From: Synechococcaceae bacterium Bin_79_3 | GTDB lineage: Bacteria; Cyanobacteriota; Cyanobacteriia; PCC-6307; Cyanobiaceae | NCBI GenBank assembly: GCA_009914645.1 | Contig: VFLB01000266.1 | Coordinates: forward strand, 1-17,028 | Direction of reading: 5' to 3' | DNA: 17,028 nt | In this document: piece after piece, positions 7,591-15,213 of the stretch | Numbering within the stretch: position 1 is the stretch's first letter | How the letters are laid out: each line of letters opens with the position of its first letter | Program-made: the position numbers and the translations under genes | The notes under the pieces: model-generated | What the model saw: the letters and a program-made list of their open reading frames with translations, nothing else | What the model was told of the DNA's origin: nothing | The model's database searches: none

Positions 7591-8054
7591 TTTGTACTCC
7601 TCAAGTTGTGTAGAAGTAAGGAAACAACAGCTAGATTAATAGCAATATCAGCAAAATTAAAAACTGGGAAATTAATAGGCACAAATTCAATAAAGTCCAC
7701 AACAGCCCCCAGCCTCCAGCGATCTAAGCCGTTGCCGATAGATCCGCCCAGGAGCCAACCCGCAGCACAAAGTTGAAGAAACTGCCATTTTTTTCCGGCT
7801 CGCCACAGCCACAAAATTAGAAATAGTGCAACAGCAAAACTGATCAAGCCGAGCCAGGCAGCACCTTGTGGAAAGAGGCTAAAAGCAGCACCATTATTCC
7901 AAACTAGGCGCAGATTTAGCACGCCAGGAATAACAATAACTTGGCTTGATTGAGGTAGCTGGCTTAGAATCAAATGTTTACTCCACTGATCCAGTATTAC
8001 TACGCCAATTGCAAGGCCAAGGCTGAGGCCTCTTACTTGAAGAAGTTTATTCAC
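7587..8054 (-). CDS. lspA: Lipoprotein signal peptidase (signal peptidase II)
   Basis: LspA is the inner-membrane aspartyl protease that removes the signal peptide from prolipoproteins after lipidation. With the GTG start at 8054 the protein has 155 residues and four membrane segments. Conserved blocks are LDQWSKHLI near the first helix, VWNNGAAFSLF (51-61), GGSIGNGLDR and VVDFIEF with catalytic Asp120, and FNFADIAIN with catalytic Asp136. The frame is open to 8111, but the GTG at 8054 is preferred because it overlaps the bioY stop as GTGA. It also removes 19 leader residues that do not resemble LspA. It is the second gene of the four-gene operon. Confidence 0.93.
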   Translation of the reverse strand: MNKLLQVRGLSLGLAIGVVILDQWSKHLILSQLPQSSQVIVIPGVLNLRLVWNNGAAFSLFPQGAAWLGLISFAVALFLILWLWRAGKKWQFLQLCAAGWLLGGSIGNGLDRWRLGAVVDFIEFVPINFPVFNFADIAINLAVVSLLLHNLRSTK

Positions 8055-8632
8055 CGGTTTACCAAAAGTAAGGGGCGTAGCACCCTCGCCAGAACTCCAA
8101 CAAAACAACAAAGTAGCAACTGGCCTGGAAGGGGGAGAAGACTGTAAGTAAGAATTAGTTGGGGCAAGCTAACGCTCCATCTATTAGCCAAACTACCTAA
8201 ACCAAGATTGAGCAAACCGCAAATTTGAATCGTAAATAGACCTAGCAGTGCTGCGCCGGTAAGACGCTCTAAACGATCCATTCCCGTTTGTTGCACAAGC
8301 CGGCCACAAAGCCAAGCAGCAGGTACAAATCCGGCCAGGTAGCCAAAGGAGGGTTGCTGCAGGTATGCAAGGCCACCACCTTCCTGAAAAACAGGAATAA
8401 CGCTTAAGCCAAGGCTTAAATAAGCCACTGCGGCCAACATTCCAGATCGGGGTCCGCACACCAAAGCAGTTAGCAGCAGCGCCGGCACTTGGGCTGTAAC
8501 TTGTAAATCCTGAAAAACAAACCCCAATTGGGGATTCCACCAGGGCAGAGCCGGTTGTAACAAACCACCAGTGAGAATAAGGAGTAGCCCCACAAGGGCC
8601 CCCCACCAGTTCAAGAGGGCGCGCAAGCTCAA
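8051..8632 (-). CDS. bioY: BioY-family biotin transporter S component
   Basis: BioY is the substrate-binding membrane subunit of ECF-type biotin transporters and can work alone or with an energising module; no such module is encoded here. The 193 residues form about six hydrophobic helices (roughly 11-28, 45-60, 65-80, 97-115, 125-147, 160-187). The FGYLAGFVPAAWLCG block at 96-110 and the CGPRSGMLAAVAYLSLG stretch are typical of BioY. The start is a TTG at 8632 with a stop codon two codons upstream; later in-frame TTG codons at 8626 and 8614 are possible. It heads the operon with lspA, and only 49 bases separate it from the divergent sipA, so their promoters must be close or shared. Confidence 0.85.
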   Translation of the reverse strand: MSLRALLNWWGALVGLLLILTGGLLQPALPWWNPQLGFVFQDLQVTAQVPALLLTALVCGPRSGMLAAVAYLSLGLSVIPVFQEGGGLAYLQQPSFGYLAGFVPAAWLCGRLVQQTGMDRLERLTGAALLGLFTIQICGLLNLGLGSLANRWSVSLPQLILTYSLLPLPGQLLLCCFVGVLARVLRPLLLVNR

Positions 8633-8681
8633 CCCCAGCTATTTGCCGCCATCCTGCACCAACCTATCGATCTACACAACT

Positions 8682-8927
8682 TTGACTGATCCATCAGAAG
8701 CTCTTTATCCCGTTGGAAGTTTTGTAAAACTGCAACATCAGCAGCCATGGCTGAAGACCGCCTCAGTGATGCCAGTGTTGCGGCCTGCAGATCTTGTAGA
8801 AATCGCCGAGCAGGGGGAAGTGATGGCAATTCACCCAATGCAGCAAAGGGCGGTCAAATTTCGCAGAGGTACTTTTCTTTTGGCTGTTAGCTCATTGCAA
8901 CCTGCCACTGATGCTTCAGGTCATTAA
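8682..8927 (+). CDS. sipA: SipA-like regulatory protein (DUF3148), NblS-interacting
   Basis: This 81-residue soluble protein resembles SipA, which binds and modulates the sensor kinase NblS (Hik33/DspA) that controls high-light and phycobilisome-degradation responses. The evidence is the order of conserved blocks: VGSFVKL (11-17), QPWLKTASVMPVLRPADLV (21-39) and VKFRRGTFLL (58-67), matching the SH3-like family in layout and length. There is no usable ATG upstream. The TTG at 8682 gives the expected length, whereas the frame open from 8571 would run antisense into bioY. Its last 41 bases overlap the 3' end of the convergent M16 gene. Confidence 0.75.
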   Translation: MTDPSEALYPVGSFVKLQHQQPWLKTASVMPVLRPADLVEIAEQGEVMAIHPMQQRAVKFRRGTFLLAVSSLQPATDASGH

Positions 8928-10113
8928 GGGCGGAAGCTGGGCCGCATACACTCAAATTTGGTTTTTGTAGTAAACGTTGAGCAGCCTGCTGCAATTCTGC
9001 GGGGCTTACATGTTGCAATTTCTTGAGACAGATTTCACTATGGTTTTTGGGCAAGCCATAGCTCAAAAGCGCCGCTAAGCGATCCGCCCTTTGGCTAAGC
9101 GTTTCGCAACTCAAGGCTTCCTGCCCTTTTATTTTTGCCACCGCCAAATTCAATTCTGCCGCTGAAATTGGTTGTTCAAGCAGCCGCCGCCATTCACCTA
9201 AAAAAGCACTAAGGGCTTCTGGTGCCCGATCTATCCCGCAGGAAAGATGCCAAATCATCGGCGAATCTGAACTACGAGTGATTAACTCCGCCCCAATGTC
9301 GTAGGCCAGGCCCAGTTCTTCGCGAATTACATGGAACAGCCGACAGCTCATTCCTACCCCAAGGTGTACTTGTAAAATGCGAAGTAAGAGAGCATCGGGA
9401 TTTTGTATCTCAACTGTACGAAAACCAATCATCATTACTACTTGTTCTGTTCTGCAGCGCACAGCAGCAAAATTGTTCAGCGGTTCTGGTATCAATGGCG
9501 GACCAGCTTCGATCTCACTTGTCCAGCCTGAGATCCGATTGATACATTGCTCTTGAAGGCTTAATGATGGATTCCCTGCGAGCACCAAAAGGGCGCTTCG
9601 AGCAGAGAGTTGCTTTGAAATTTGCAGTAATAATTTAGGTTCAATTTTTTCAAGATCATTTTTAATGCCGATAGGATCATGGCCATAGGGTCCGTCGCTA
9701 AATAATAGTAGTCGCAATTTTTCATGACAAAGATAAAAAGGATCTTCGCGCATTCTCTGTATAGTTTGAATATTTAGATCACGTTCTAGATTTACTTGAT
9801 CCTTGTCGCAACTGGGCGATTCAAGCATGTCTAATAATAGTGGTAGCAGAAAGATGGCATCATCGTTATTGCATTTTAATGCAAGAACTAGAAAGTCATC
9901 CCCTGCATCACAGCGCAAACTTGCTCCGAAACTCTCCACTTTATTGGCAAAATCTTCGGCATTTAATTCACCACAACCCCGAGTTAATACCCCCGCTAAA
10001 AGTTGTTGACGACCCCTCTGCCCCGGCGGATCTACCCTGCTGCCAATTGCCAAAACTAGGCGTGCAACCAGTATTGGTGATTCTGGCTGATGCAATAGTT
10101 CAAATTGTTTCAT
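8887..10113 (-). CDS. M16-family peptidase-like protein lacking the zinc motif
   Basis: The 408-residue protein has the two-halved fold of the insulinase/pitrilysin/MPP family. Where the catalytic HxxEH would lie it reads QQLLA (about residues 36-40), so it should not bind the catalytic zinc. The second half has IREELGLAYD, with the Arg264/Tyr271 pair characteristic of the substrate-holding subunit. It is therefore probably the non-catalytic partner of the active M16 protein encoded directly upstream, as in two-chain M16B enzymes. The ATG at 10113 gives a 10-base gap from the preceding stop. A TTG at 10143 would overlap that gene by 20 bases and add ten residues that look less likely. The 3' end overlaps sipA by 41 bases. 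Confidence 0.85.
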   Translation of the reverse strand: MKQFELLHQPESPILVARLVLAIGSRVDPPGQRGRQQLLAGVLTRGCGELNAEDFANKVESFGASLRCDAGDDFLVLALKCNNDDAIFLLPLLLDMLESPSCDKDQVNLERDLNIQTIQRMREDPFYLCHEKLRLLLFSDGPYGHDPIGIKNDLEKIEPKLLLQISKQLSARSALLVLAGNPSLSLQEQCINRISGWTSEIEAGPPLIPEPLNNFAAVRCRTEQVVMMIGFRTVEIQNPDALLLRILQVHLGVGMSCRLFHVIREELGLAYDIGAELITRSSDSPMIWHLSCGIDRAPEALSAFLGEWRRLLEQPISAAELNLAVAKIKGQEALSCETLSQRADRLAALLSYGLPKNHSEICLKKLQHVSPAELQQAAQRLLQKPNLSVCGPASALNDLKHQWQVAMS

Positions 10114-10123
10114 AGGAATAATT

Positions 10124-11422
10124 TTATTCAGGTAAAACTTCAAGTATGCATGCCTTGCTCAAGTCCCAGTTTTTTGCGAGTGAATGCAATCGATCCTGGT
10201 CCCATTGCTTTATCCATTGCAGAGGCGCATCAAGCGGTAACAATCGTTTTTGTAGGCTTGCCTGTCCGAGATGATGGGTTACCTGGCTGATTGCCTCATG
10301 GCTAAAGGTGTAGCCATTACCAAGTAAACGCTTAGCGCGCTCGATCTCTTGGAATTCAAAACCCTGCTGAGCTTGGCTTAACAATTTCTCCAATTCCTGC
10401 CGCACCTTTGGCAGAGATTCTGGATTGGTAACCGCCTCCAGAATTACCAAACTGCCTCGCTCAAGAGGATGAACCTCCACATCTATGGATTCCACAAGTT
10501 GAAGCTTTTCGCGCAGTACTTTCACAAGCCTTGAGGATCTGCCTTCAGCAAGGGCTGCAGCCCAAAGATCAATCCCCATTAGAGCTTCAGGATCTGCTGC
10601 GAAAGGGGCAGCCCAAGCCACAAGCAACCGTGCTGATTCAAGCCGTGGCAGGCTCAGATGATGTTCCCCCGGTTGCCAGTGCATATGCAGATCATTTGGA
10701 TTCAAATCAATTAGTGCTGGATCCTGCTCTGCATCAAGTTCACCGATGGGTCCTGCCGCCAATATTTTCAGCAGTTCATCAGATGCAAAACAACCACCCA
10801 CAGCAACAGCGCAATTTGCCGCTTTGTAGTGGCGATTTTGAAACCTTTGCATATCTGCAGGCCCATGATTCAAAAGATCGGAACGCAAACCAATAATTGG
10901 TCTGCCATAGGGATGATTTCCGCAGGCCAAATGCAGCAAGCGCTGAAAAGCAACCTCCTCCGGTTGGTCTTCACTTTGAGAAAGTTCTTCAAGCACCACC
11001 AGCCGTTCCATTTGAAAAGATTCCCTTTCAAGGCTGGGTTGTAAAACCAGTTGTGGCAGTAAATCACATGCCAGGGCAAGCCCTTCAGGCGGAATTACCA
11101 GGTGGTATTGCACCTCATCAAACCCAGTAGCGGCATTACTGGAGCCACCCATGGATTCAATTTGAAGGTCAAATGCACCAGGGGGAAGATTTTCATTTCC
11201 CTTAAACACCATGTGTTCAAGGAAATGGGCAATCCCACTTTCAGTATTTTGTTCCATGGCACTGCCTGCCTGGCACCAAAATTCAATACAAACCACCGAA
11301 GCATCGGCAACGGGTAAGTAGGTAATTGGGCAACCGTTCCCAAGGAGATGCTGCTGAGGGGCTGGAAAGCCAAGGGCTGAGTTAGGTAGTGTCAGAGAAC
11401 AAATAACGCTTGCCACCATCAT
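10124..11422 (-). CDS. M16-family zinc metallopeptidase
   Basis: This insulinase/processing-peptidase family enzyme has 432 residues. The inverted zinc motif HFLEH lies at residues 66-70 (ligands His66 and His70, catalytic Glu69), and the third ligand is Glu146 in VVLEELSQ. GGSSNAATGFDEVQYH (92-107) and HPYGRPIIG are further family blocks. No signal peptide is evident, so a cytoplasmic role in peptide degradation is likely; the natural substrate is unknown. The downstream gene encodes the matching motif-less partner 10 bases away. Start codons ATG at 11422, ATG at 11419 and GTG at 11416 follow one another; the first is used. Only 46 bases separate it from divergent pcyA. Confidence 0.9.
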   Translation of the reverse strand: MMVASVICSLTLPNSALGFPAPQQHLLGNGCPITYLPVADASVVCIEFWCQAGSAMEQNTESGIAHFLEHMVFKGNENLPPGAFDLQIESMGGSSNAATGFDEVQYHLVIPPEGLALACDLLPQLVLQPSLERESFQMERLVVLEELSQSEDQPEEVAFQRLLHLACGNHPYGRPIIGLRSDLLNHGPADMQRFQNRHYKAANCAVAVGGCFASDELLKILAAGPIGELDAEQDPALIDLNPNDLHMHWQPGEHHLSLPRLESARLLVAWAAPFAADPEALMGIDLWAAALAEGRSSRLVKVLREKLQLVESIDVEVHPLERGSLVILEAVTNPESLPKVRQELEKLLSQAQQGFEFQEIERAKRLLGNGYTFSHEAISQVTHHLGQASLQKRLLPLDAPLQWIKQWDQDRLHSLAKNWDLSKACILEVLPE

Positions 11423-11468
11423 GGTGCGACCAGGGGCCCTTAGGCTCTTTCGGTTGCGAACAAAATAA

Positions 11469-12203
11469 ATGAATAGCTCTCACCCACTGGTAGGTCGCAT
11501 AGCCCAATCCTTGCTGCCTCTCTGGCAGCAGCTACCAAAACTTGAAACCCTTCCCCTAGAGCCGGAGTTAAAAGAGGTGAGGGGTGAACTTGAAGGCGAT
11601 AATATGGCAATTAGTAATGAACTATTACGCTGCCGTGGATTGCGAAAGATCCACCTTGAAATAGCTCATATTGGTAAAAACCTAGATATTCTTCACTGCG
11701 TAATGTTCCCAGATCCATGTTTTGATCTGCCATTATTTGGTGCAGATATTGTTGCTGGAAGAGCTGGTATTTCGGCAGCTATTGTGGATCTATCCCCCAC
11801 CGCTCCGCAATTACCAAGTAGTATTGATGAAGCCTTAAATAAAATTGAAAAACATAGTTACTCACAACCCCGTGAGGTGCCGCCATGGGGGACAATTTTT
11901 TCTGCAAAAGTATTATTTGTTCGCCCTGTCAATAGCATTGAAGAAGAATGGTTCTTAAAAGATCTACTTGCTTTTCACCAAGTTTTTCTCAACCACTTGA
12001 TTCTTAGTGAGCCAGATGCAGCAAACCACCCGGACAGCCACATGCGCTATAAAGCACAATTAAATTACTGCGAGCAACAAAGAAGAAACGACAAAACAAG
12101 AAGGGTGCTTGAAGCTGCCTTCAACCCACAGTGGGCTGAGGATTATATTCAGAATCTGCTATTCGATGATCCCCTGCCCCCCGGAGACTTGTATTGTGCC
12201 TAA
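11469..12203 (+). CDS. pcyA: Phycocyanobilin:ferredoxin oxidoreductase
   Basis: PcyA performs the four-electron reduction of biliverdin IXalpha to phycocyanobilin using ferredoxin, supplying the chromophore for phycobiliproteins such as ApcF and for phytochromes. The 244 residues match the family length. The catalytic residues are in place: Glu64 in HLEIAHIG, His76 in DILHCVMFPDP and Asp93 in LFGADIV. All three sit twelve positions before Glu76, His88 and Asp105 of the Synechocystis enzyme, a consistent offset that supports both alignment and start. The C-terminal NYCEQQRRNDKTRRVLE block is also typical. It heads a run with devB, devC and devA; its stop lies inside the first codons of devB. 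Confidence 0.95.
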   Translation: MNSSHPLVGRIAQSLLPLWQQLPKLETLPLEPELKEVRGELEGDNMAISNELLRCRGLRKIHLEIAHIGKNLDILHCVMFPDPCFDLPLFGADIVAGRAGISAAIVDLSPTAPQLPSSIDEALNKIEKHSYSQPREVPPWGTIFSAKVLFVRPVNSIEEEWFLKDLLAFHQVFLNHLILSEPDAANHPDSHMRYKAQLNYCEQQRRNDKTRRVLEAAFNPQWAEDYIQNLLFDDPLPPGDLYCA

Positions 12204-13119
12204 AACAAATTTCAAGTCTAAACCGCCCCAATTAATATTTTGGCTTGCAATAGCTGCCGCTATATTTGGAGTAGTGATTTGGAAGCAGCTAAGCGCTGTT
12301 AAAGCTCCGCTCAGCCCTATTGCAGCTAAAAAATCTGTTGTTCAACCCCTTGGGGTTACAGCTTTGGGGCGATTACTACCGGCAGGCGATGTGCGCCGCT
12401 TGGCTGCACCAAGCGGCCCTATGGGCACGATGCCGCGCATCGCTGAATTACACGTAGAGGTTGGAGATAAGGTGGCAGCAGGTGCTTTGTTGGCAAGCTT
12501 CGATAGCAAGTTAGATAGCCAAGCAGATATTGCTTTTGCCAAGTCAAGCATTAGTACTTTGCTAGAACGACAAAAATTATTGCGTAAGGAACTGGCTCGT
12601 TATCGAAAGTTGCAGCAGCTGGGGGCAACTAGTTTGGAAGGGGTTGAATTGCGGCAACTCAAATTGCTCGAAATAGATCAAGAGCTTAGAAATTCACAAG
12701 CTGAATTAAATCGTCAAAACGTTAAATTACCATTTACAGAACTGCGAGCTCCATTTGCAGGAACAATTCTGCAGGTTCACGCCCGCAGTGGTGAGCGCCC
12801 TGGAGCAAGAGGGGTTGTTGACATTGGCCAAAGTAGCGAAATGGAAGCGGAGCTTGAGGTTTATGAAAGCGATATTGATAGGGTAAGAATTGGGCAACAA
12901 GCAAAATTACGTAGTGAGAATGGCGGCTTTTCAGGACAATTGAACGGCAGAGTATTTCGTATAGATCCCCAGGTTCGGCAACGGGAGGTGTTATCAACAG
13001 ACCCCACCGCAGACACTGATGCGAGAGTTGTAATAGTTAGAATAAGCTTAGATAATAACGATCGTAAAAAAGTGGGGAATCTCTCAGGTTTGAAGGTAAT
13101 TGGTAACTTAAAACCATGA
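12196..13119 (+). CDS. devB: DevB-type membrane-fusion (HlyD) subunit of an ABC exporter
   Basis: This is a periplasmic adaptor that would link the DevC/DevA inner-membrane pump to an outer-membrane channel. The 307 residues contain an N-terminal anchor (about 12-29) and a split lipoyl/barrel-sandwich domain (about 53-102 and 178-195, with RAPFAGTI in the second half). A helical hairpin of coiled-coil character lies between (about 104-176), followed by a beta-barrel region. It is shorter than heterocyst DevB proteins. The GTG at 12196 overlaps the pcyA stop by 8 bases. The frame is open further upstream to 12109, but that part lies inside pcyA and has no family resemblance. In heterocyst formers DevBCA exports envelope glycolipids; the cargo in a unicellular picocyanobacterium is unknown. 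Confidence 0.87.
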   Translation: MPKTNFKSKPPQLIFWLAIAAAIFGVVIWKQLSAVKAPLSPIAAKKSVVQPLGVTALGRLLPAGDVRRLAAPSGPMGTMPRIAELHVEVGDKVAAGALLASFDSKLDSQADIAFAKSSISTLLERQKLLRKELARYRKLQQLGATSLEGVELRQLKLLEIDQELRNSQAELNRQNVKLPFTELRAPFAGTILQVHARSGERPGARGVVDIGQSSEMEAELEVYESDIDRVRIGQQAKLRSENGGFSGQLNGRVFRIDPQVRQREVLSTDPTADTDARVVIVRISLDNNDRKKVGNLSGLKVIGNLKP

Positions 13120-13131
13120 TTTTTGAATCCT

Positions 13132-14304
13132 ATGTTTGTTAAAATCTGGCAAAAACGCAGGATTCCACTTGCCTGGTTACTGCTTAGCCGCCAGCCTGTG
13201 CGTTTAGCTATTGCCCTTGCAGGAATTGGTTTTGCAGGAATACTAATGTTTATGCAGCTTGGTTTTAGGGATGGATTATTTGACGCCAGCGTAACGATAC
13301 ATCGTTTATTTGATGCTGATTTAGTTCTTGCCAGCCCCCGCTCAATGAGCTCAATAAGTATGGCTGGTTTTCCAGAAAGACGCCTTATTCAAACACTTGC
13401 AGATCCTGAAGTAAGTGATGTATCACCTGTGCACTGGAATTTTGTACTGTGGAGAAATCCAGAAACTAGAACTACAAGATCAATCTTAGCCCTTGGTTTT
13501 GAACCGAGCGATCCTCTTTTAATTGATCCAATGGTGCAGCAGCAAGCATCATATTTACAACAGAAAGGCAGGGTTCTATTTGATGAACGCTCCCGAAGTG
13601 AATTTGGCCCAGTGGCGGATTGGTTTCGCAAAGGTAAAACCGTTGATTCAGAAGTTGCTGGTGTGAGTTTGAGAGTTGCAGGGCTTGTGCAGTTGGGCCC
13701 GTCGTTTGGCGCCGATGGAAATATGATTGTGAGCCGTGAAACTTTTCGCAGCATTATTCCCGGGAGCTCTAAGGGAAGCATCGAGCTTGGATTAATAAGG
13801 CTCAGCGCAGGCTCAGATCCAATATTGGTATCAAAAAGATTAAAGAAACAACTACCTAATGATGTAACTATATTTACTAAAAAACAGTTTATTGAATTTG
13901 AGAAGAATTATTGGCGCTCTAGCACTGCAATAGGTTTCATATTTTCCCTAGGTGCTGCCATGGGCTTTGTTGTGGGCTGTGTAATTGTTTATCAAATACT
14001 TTACGGAGATGTGAGCGATCATTTGCCTGAGTATGCAACATTAATGGCTATGGGCTACAAGCTTAAAGATCTTTTGGCGGTGGTTGCTAGAGAGGGATTA
14101 TTGCTTGCTTTAATTGGATATCTACCGGCATACGCTGCTGGTGAGTGTCTTTATGCACTTATCAGATCTTCAACAAAGCTGCCTGTTGCAATGGAATTTG
14201 ATCGTGCTCTTTTGGTATTCAGCATGATTCTTGTGATGTGTTTGGGCTCGGCACTATTGGCGATGCGAAAATTAGCTGATGCAGATCCTGCAGAAATCTT
14301 TTAA
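13132..14304 (+). CDS. devC: DevC-type ABC exporter permease
   Basis: The 390-residue permease is of the MacB/FtsX type: one N-terminal helix (about 25-43), a large periplasmic domain (about 45-260), then three helices (about 265-290, 318-343 and 357-378). MFMQLGFRDGLFDASVTIH and the C-terminal ADADPAEIF are hallmark DevC blocks. The ATG at 13132 is chosen because MFVKIWQKRRIPLAWLLL matches the usual start as I recall it. A TTG at 13123 would add three residues. It follows devB by 12 bases and shares one base with the devA start (TAATG), consistent with translation as a unit. Confidence 0.9.
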   Translation: MFVKIWQKRRIPLAWLLLSRQPVRLAIALAGIGFAGILMFMQLGFRDGLFDASVTIHRLFDADLVLASPRSMSSISMAGFPERRLIQTLADPEVSDVSPVHWNFVLWRNPETRTTRSILALGFEPSDPLLIDPMVQQQASYLQQKGRVLFDERSRSEFGPVADWFRKGKTVDSEVAGVSLRVAGLVQLGPSFGADGNMIVSRETFRSIIPGSSKGSIELGLIRLSAGSDPILVSKRLKKQLPNDVTIFTKKQFIEFEKNYWRSSTAIGFIFSLGAAMGFVVGCVIVYQILYGDVSDHLPEYATLMAMGYKLKDLLAVVAREGLLLALIGYLPAYAAGECLYALIRSSTKLPVAMEFDRALLVFSMILVMCLGSALLAMRKLADADPAEIF

Positions 14305-15017
14305 TGGATCGCCAAAATACTTCCCCTTTAATTAATGCCGATGGCCTTTGCCATAGCTACGGCAAAGGTTCGATGAGTCGATTGGTATTAGAAAATATTC
14401 AGCTACAACTTAATCCTGGCGAGGTGGTTTTGCTAACAGGTCCGTCAGGTTGCGGCAAAACAACATTGCTCACATTGATCGGTGCGCTGCGCAGCGTTCA
14501 GCAAGGAAGCTTAGAGGTGTTGGGAGTTTCTTTAAGGGGTGCAAATCGGGAGCAGTGCCGTGGGGTTCGCTCAAATATCGGCATGATTTTTCAAGGCCAT
14601 AACCTGTTGCGTTGTCTTACCGCTGAGCAAAACGTTCAAATGGGCGCAGACCTTCTCCCCGGTACTAGTTATGGAGCCAGACGCGCTATGGCTAGGGAAT
14701 GGTTGCGAGCAGTGGGTTTGGGCGACCAAATGAACAAACTCCCCCACGATTTATCCGGGGGACAGAAGCAACGGGTGGCCATTGCTAGAGCCCTTGCTGC
14801 AAAACCAAAATTGCTTTTAGCAGACGAGCCCACCGCCGCATTAGATGGTCGAACTGGTAGGGAAGTTGTTGAGTTGCTCCAATCGCTCGCTAAAGATCAG
14901 GGCTGCGGTGTGTTGATGGTTACCCATGACCCACGCATCCTTGACATAGCAGATCGTTTGATCCAAATGGAGGACGGTCAATTGCAGGAGGTGAATCTGA
15001 GTGACCCGTCAGGCTAA
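14304..15017 (+). CDS. devA: DevA-type ABC exporter ATPase
   Basis: This cytoplasmic ATPase would drive the DevBC exporter. The 237 residues carry every ABC motif: Walker A GPSGCGKTT (46-54), Q-loop Gln97 in MIFQGHN, signature LSGGQ (150-154), Walker B LLLADE with Glu175, and the switch His208 in MVTHDP. It belongs to the LolD/MacB branch typical of tripartite exporters. It ends the pcyA-devBCA run. After its TAA the same reading frame stays open through the small basic ORF that follows. Confidence 0.93.
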   Translation: MDRQNTSPLINADGLCHSYGKGSMSRLVLENIQLQLNPGEVVLLTGPSGCGKTTLLTLIGALRSVQQGSLEVLGVSLRGANREQCRGVRSNIGMIFQGHNLLRCLTAEQNVQMGADLLPGTSYGARRAMAREWLRAVGLGDQMNKLPHDLSGGQKQRVAIARALAAKPKLLLADEPTAALDGRTGREVVELLQSLAKDQGCGVLMVTHDPRILDIADRLIQMEDGQLQEVNLSDPSG

Positions 15018-15044
15018 AGTTTTGGTATCTATGGGGTTGATTCT

Positions 15045-15200
15045 TTGTCTAAGCGCAGAAACTTAAAACGGGAAAAGCAAGAGCGCAACCGTGCTTATGC
15101 CCGTAAATTCAAAAAACGCAAGCTGCGTAATGATGGACGTGGTGAAGGTGCCGGCAACGGCGTTACCGGTACTGCCAACAACGGTGGCGCTGCCGATTAA
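15045..15200 (+). CDS. Small very basic protein, function unknown
   Basis: The 51 residues run from a TTG at 15045 to a TAA at 15198-15200. The first 30 are dominated by Lys and Arg (SKRRNLKREKQERNRAYARK, then FKKRKLRND). The rest is a Gly/Asn/Ala-rich tail (GRGEGAGNGVTGTANNGGAAD). Such a charged helix followed by a low-complexity tail suggests nucleic-acid or ribosome contact, but that is only inference. I have an unverified recollection of similar short KRRNLKKEK proteins in other picocyanobacteria. No ATG is available in frame. It sits 27 bases after devA and 13 bases before the glycosyltransferase, filling a gap that would otherwise be empty. Confidence 0.62.
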   Translation: MSKRRNLKREKQERNRAYARKFKKRKLRNDGRGEGAGNGVTGTANNGGAAD

Positions 15201-15213
15201 TCCGCAGGTATAG

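Noticed and set aside
8055..8111. Longer N-terminus for lspA
   Set aside because: It lies inside bioY; the GTG at 8054 that overlaps the bioY stop gives a standard LspA start.
8193..8606. 137-residue minus-strand open frame
   Set aside because: It is a frame-shifted shadow of bioY with a Cys/Trp/Gly-rich composition and no family resemblance.
8571..8681. Longer N-terminus for sipA
   Set aside because: It would overlap the divergent bioY start region, and the added residues are basic filler; the family is about 80 residues long.
12109..12195. Longer N-terminus for devB
   Set aside because: The extra 29 residues lie inside pcyA in another frame and would put a non-membrane leader before the anchor helix.
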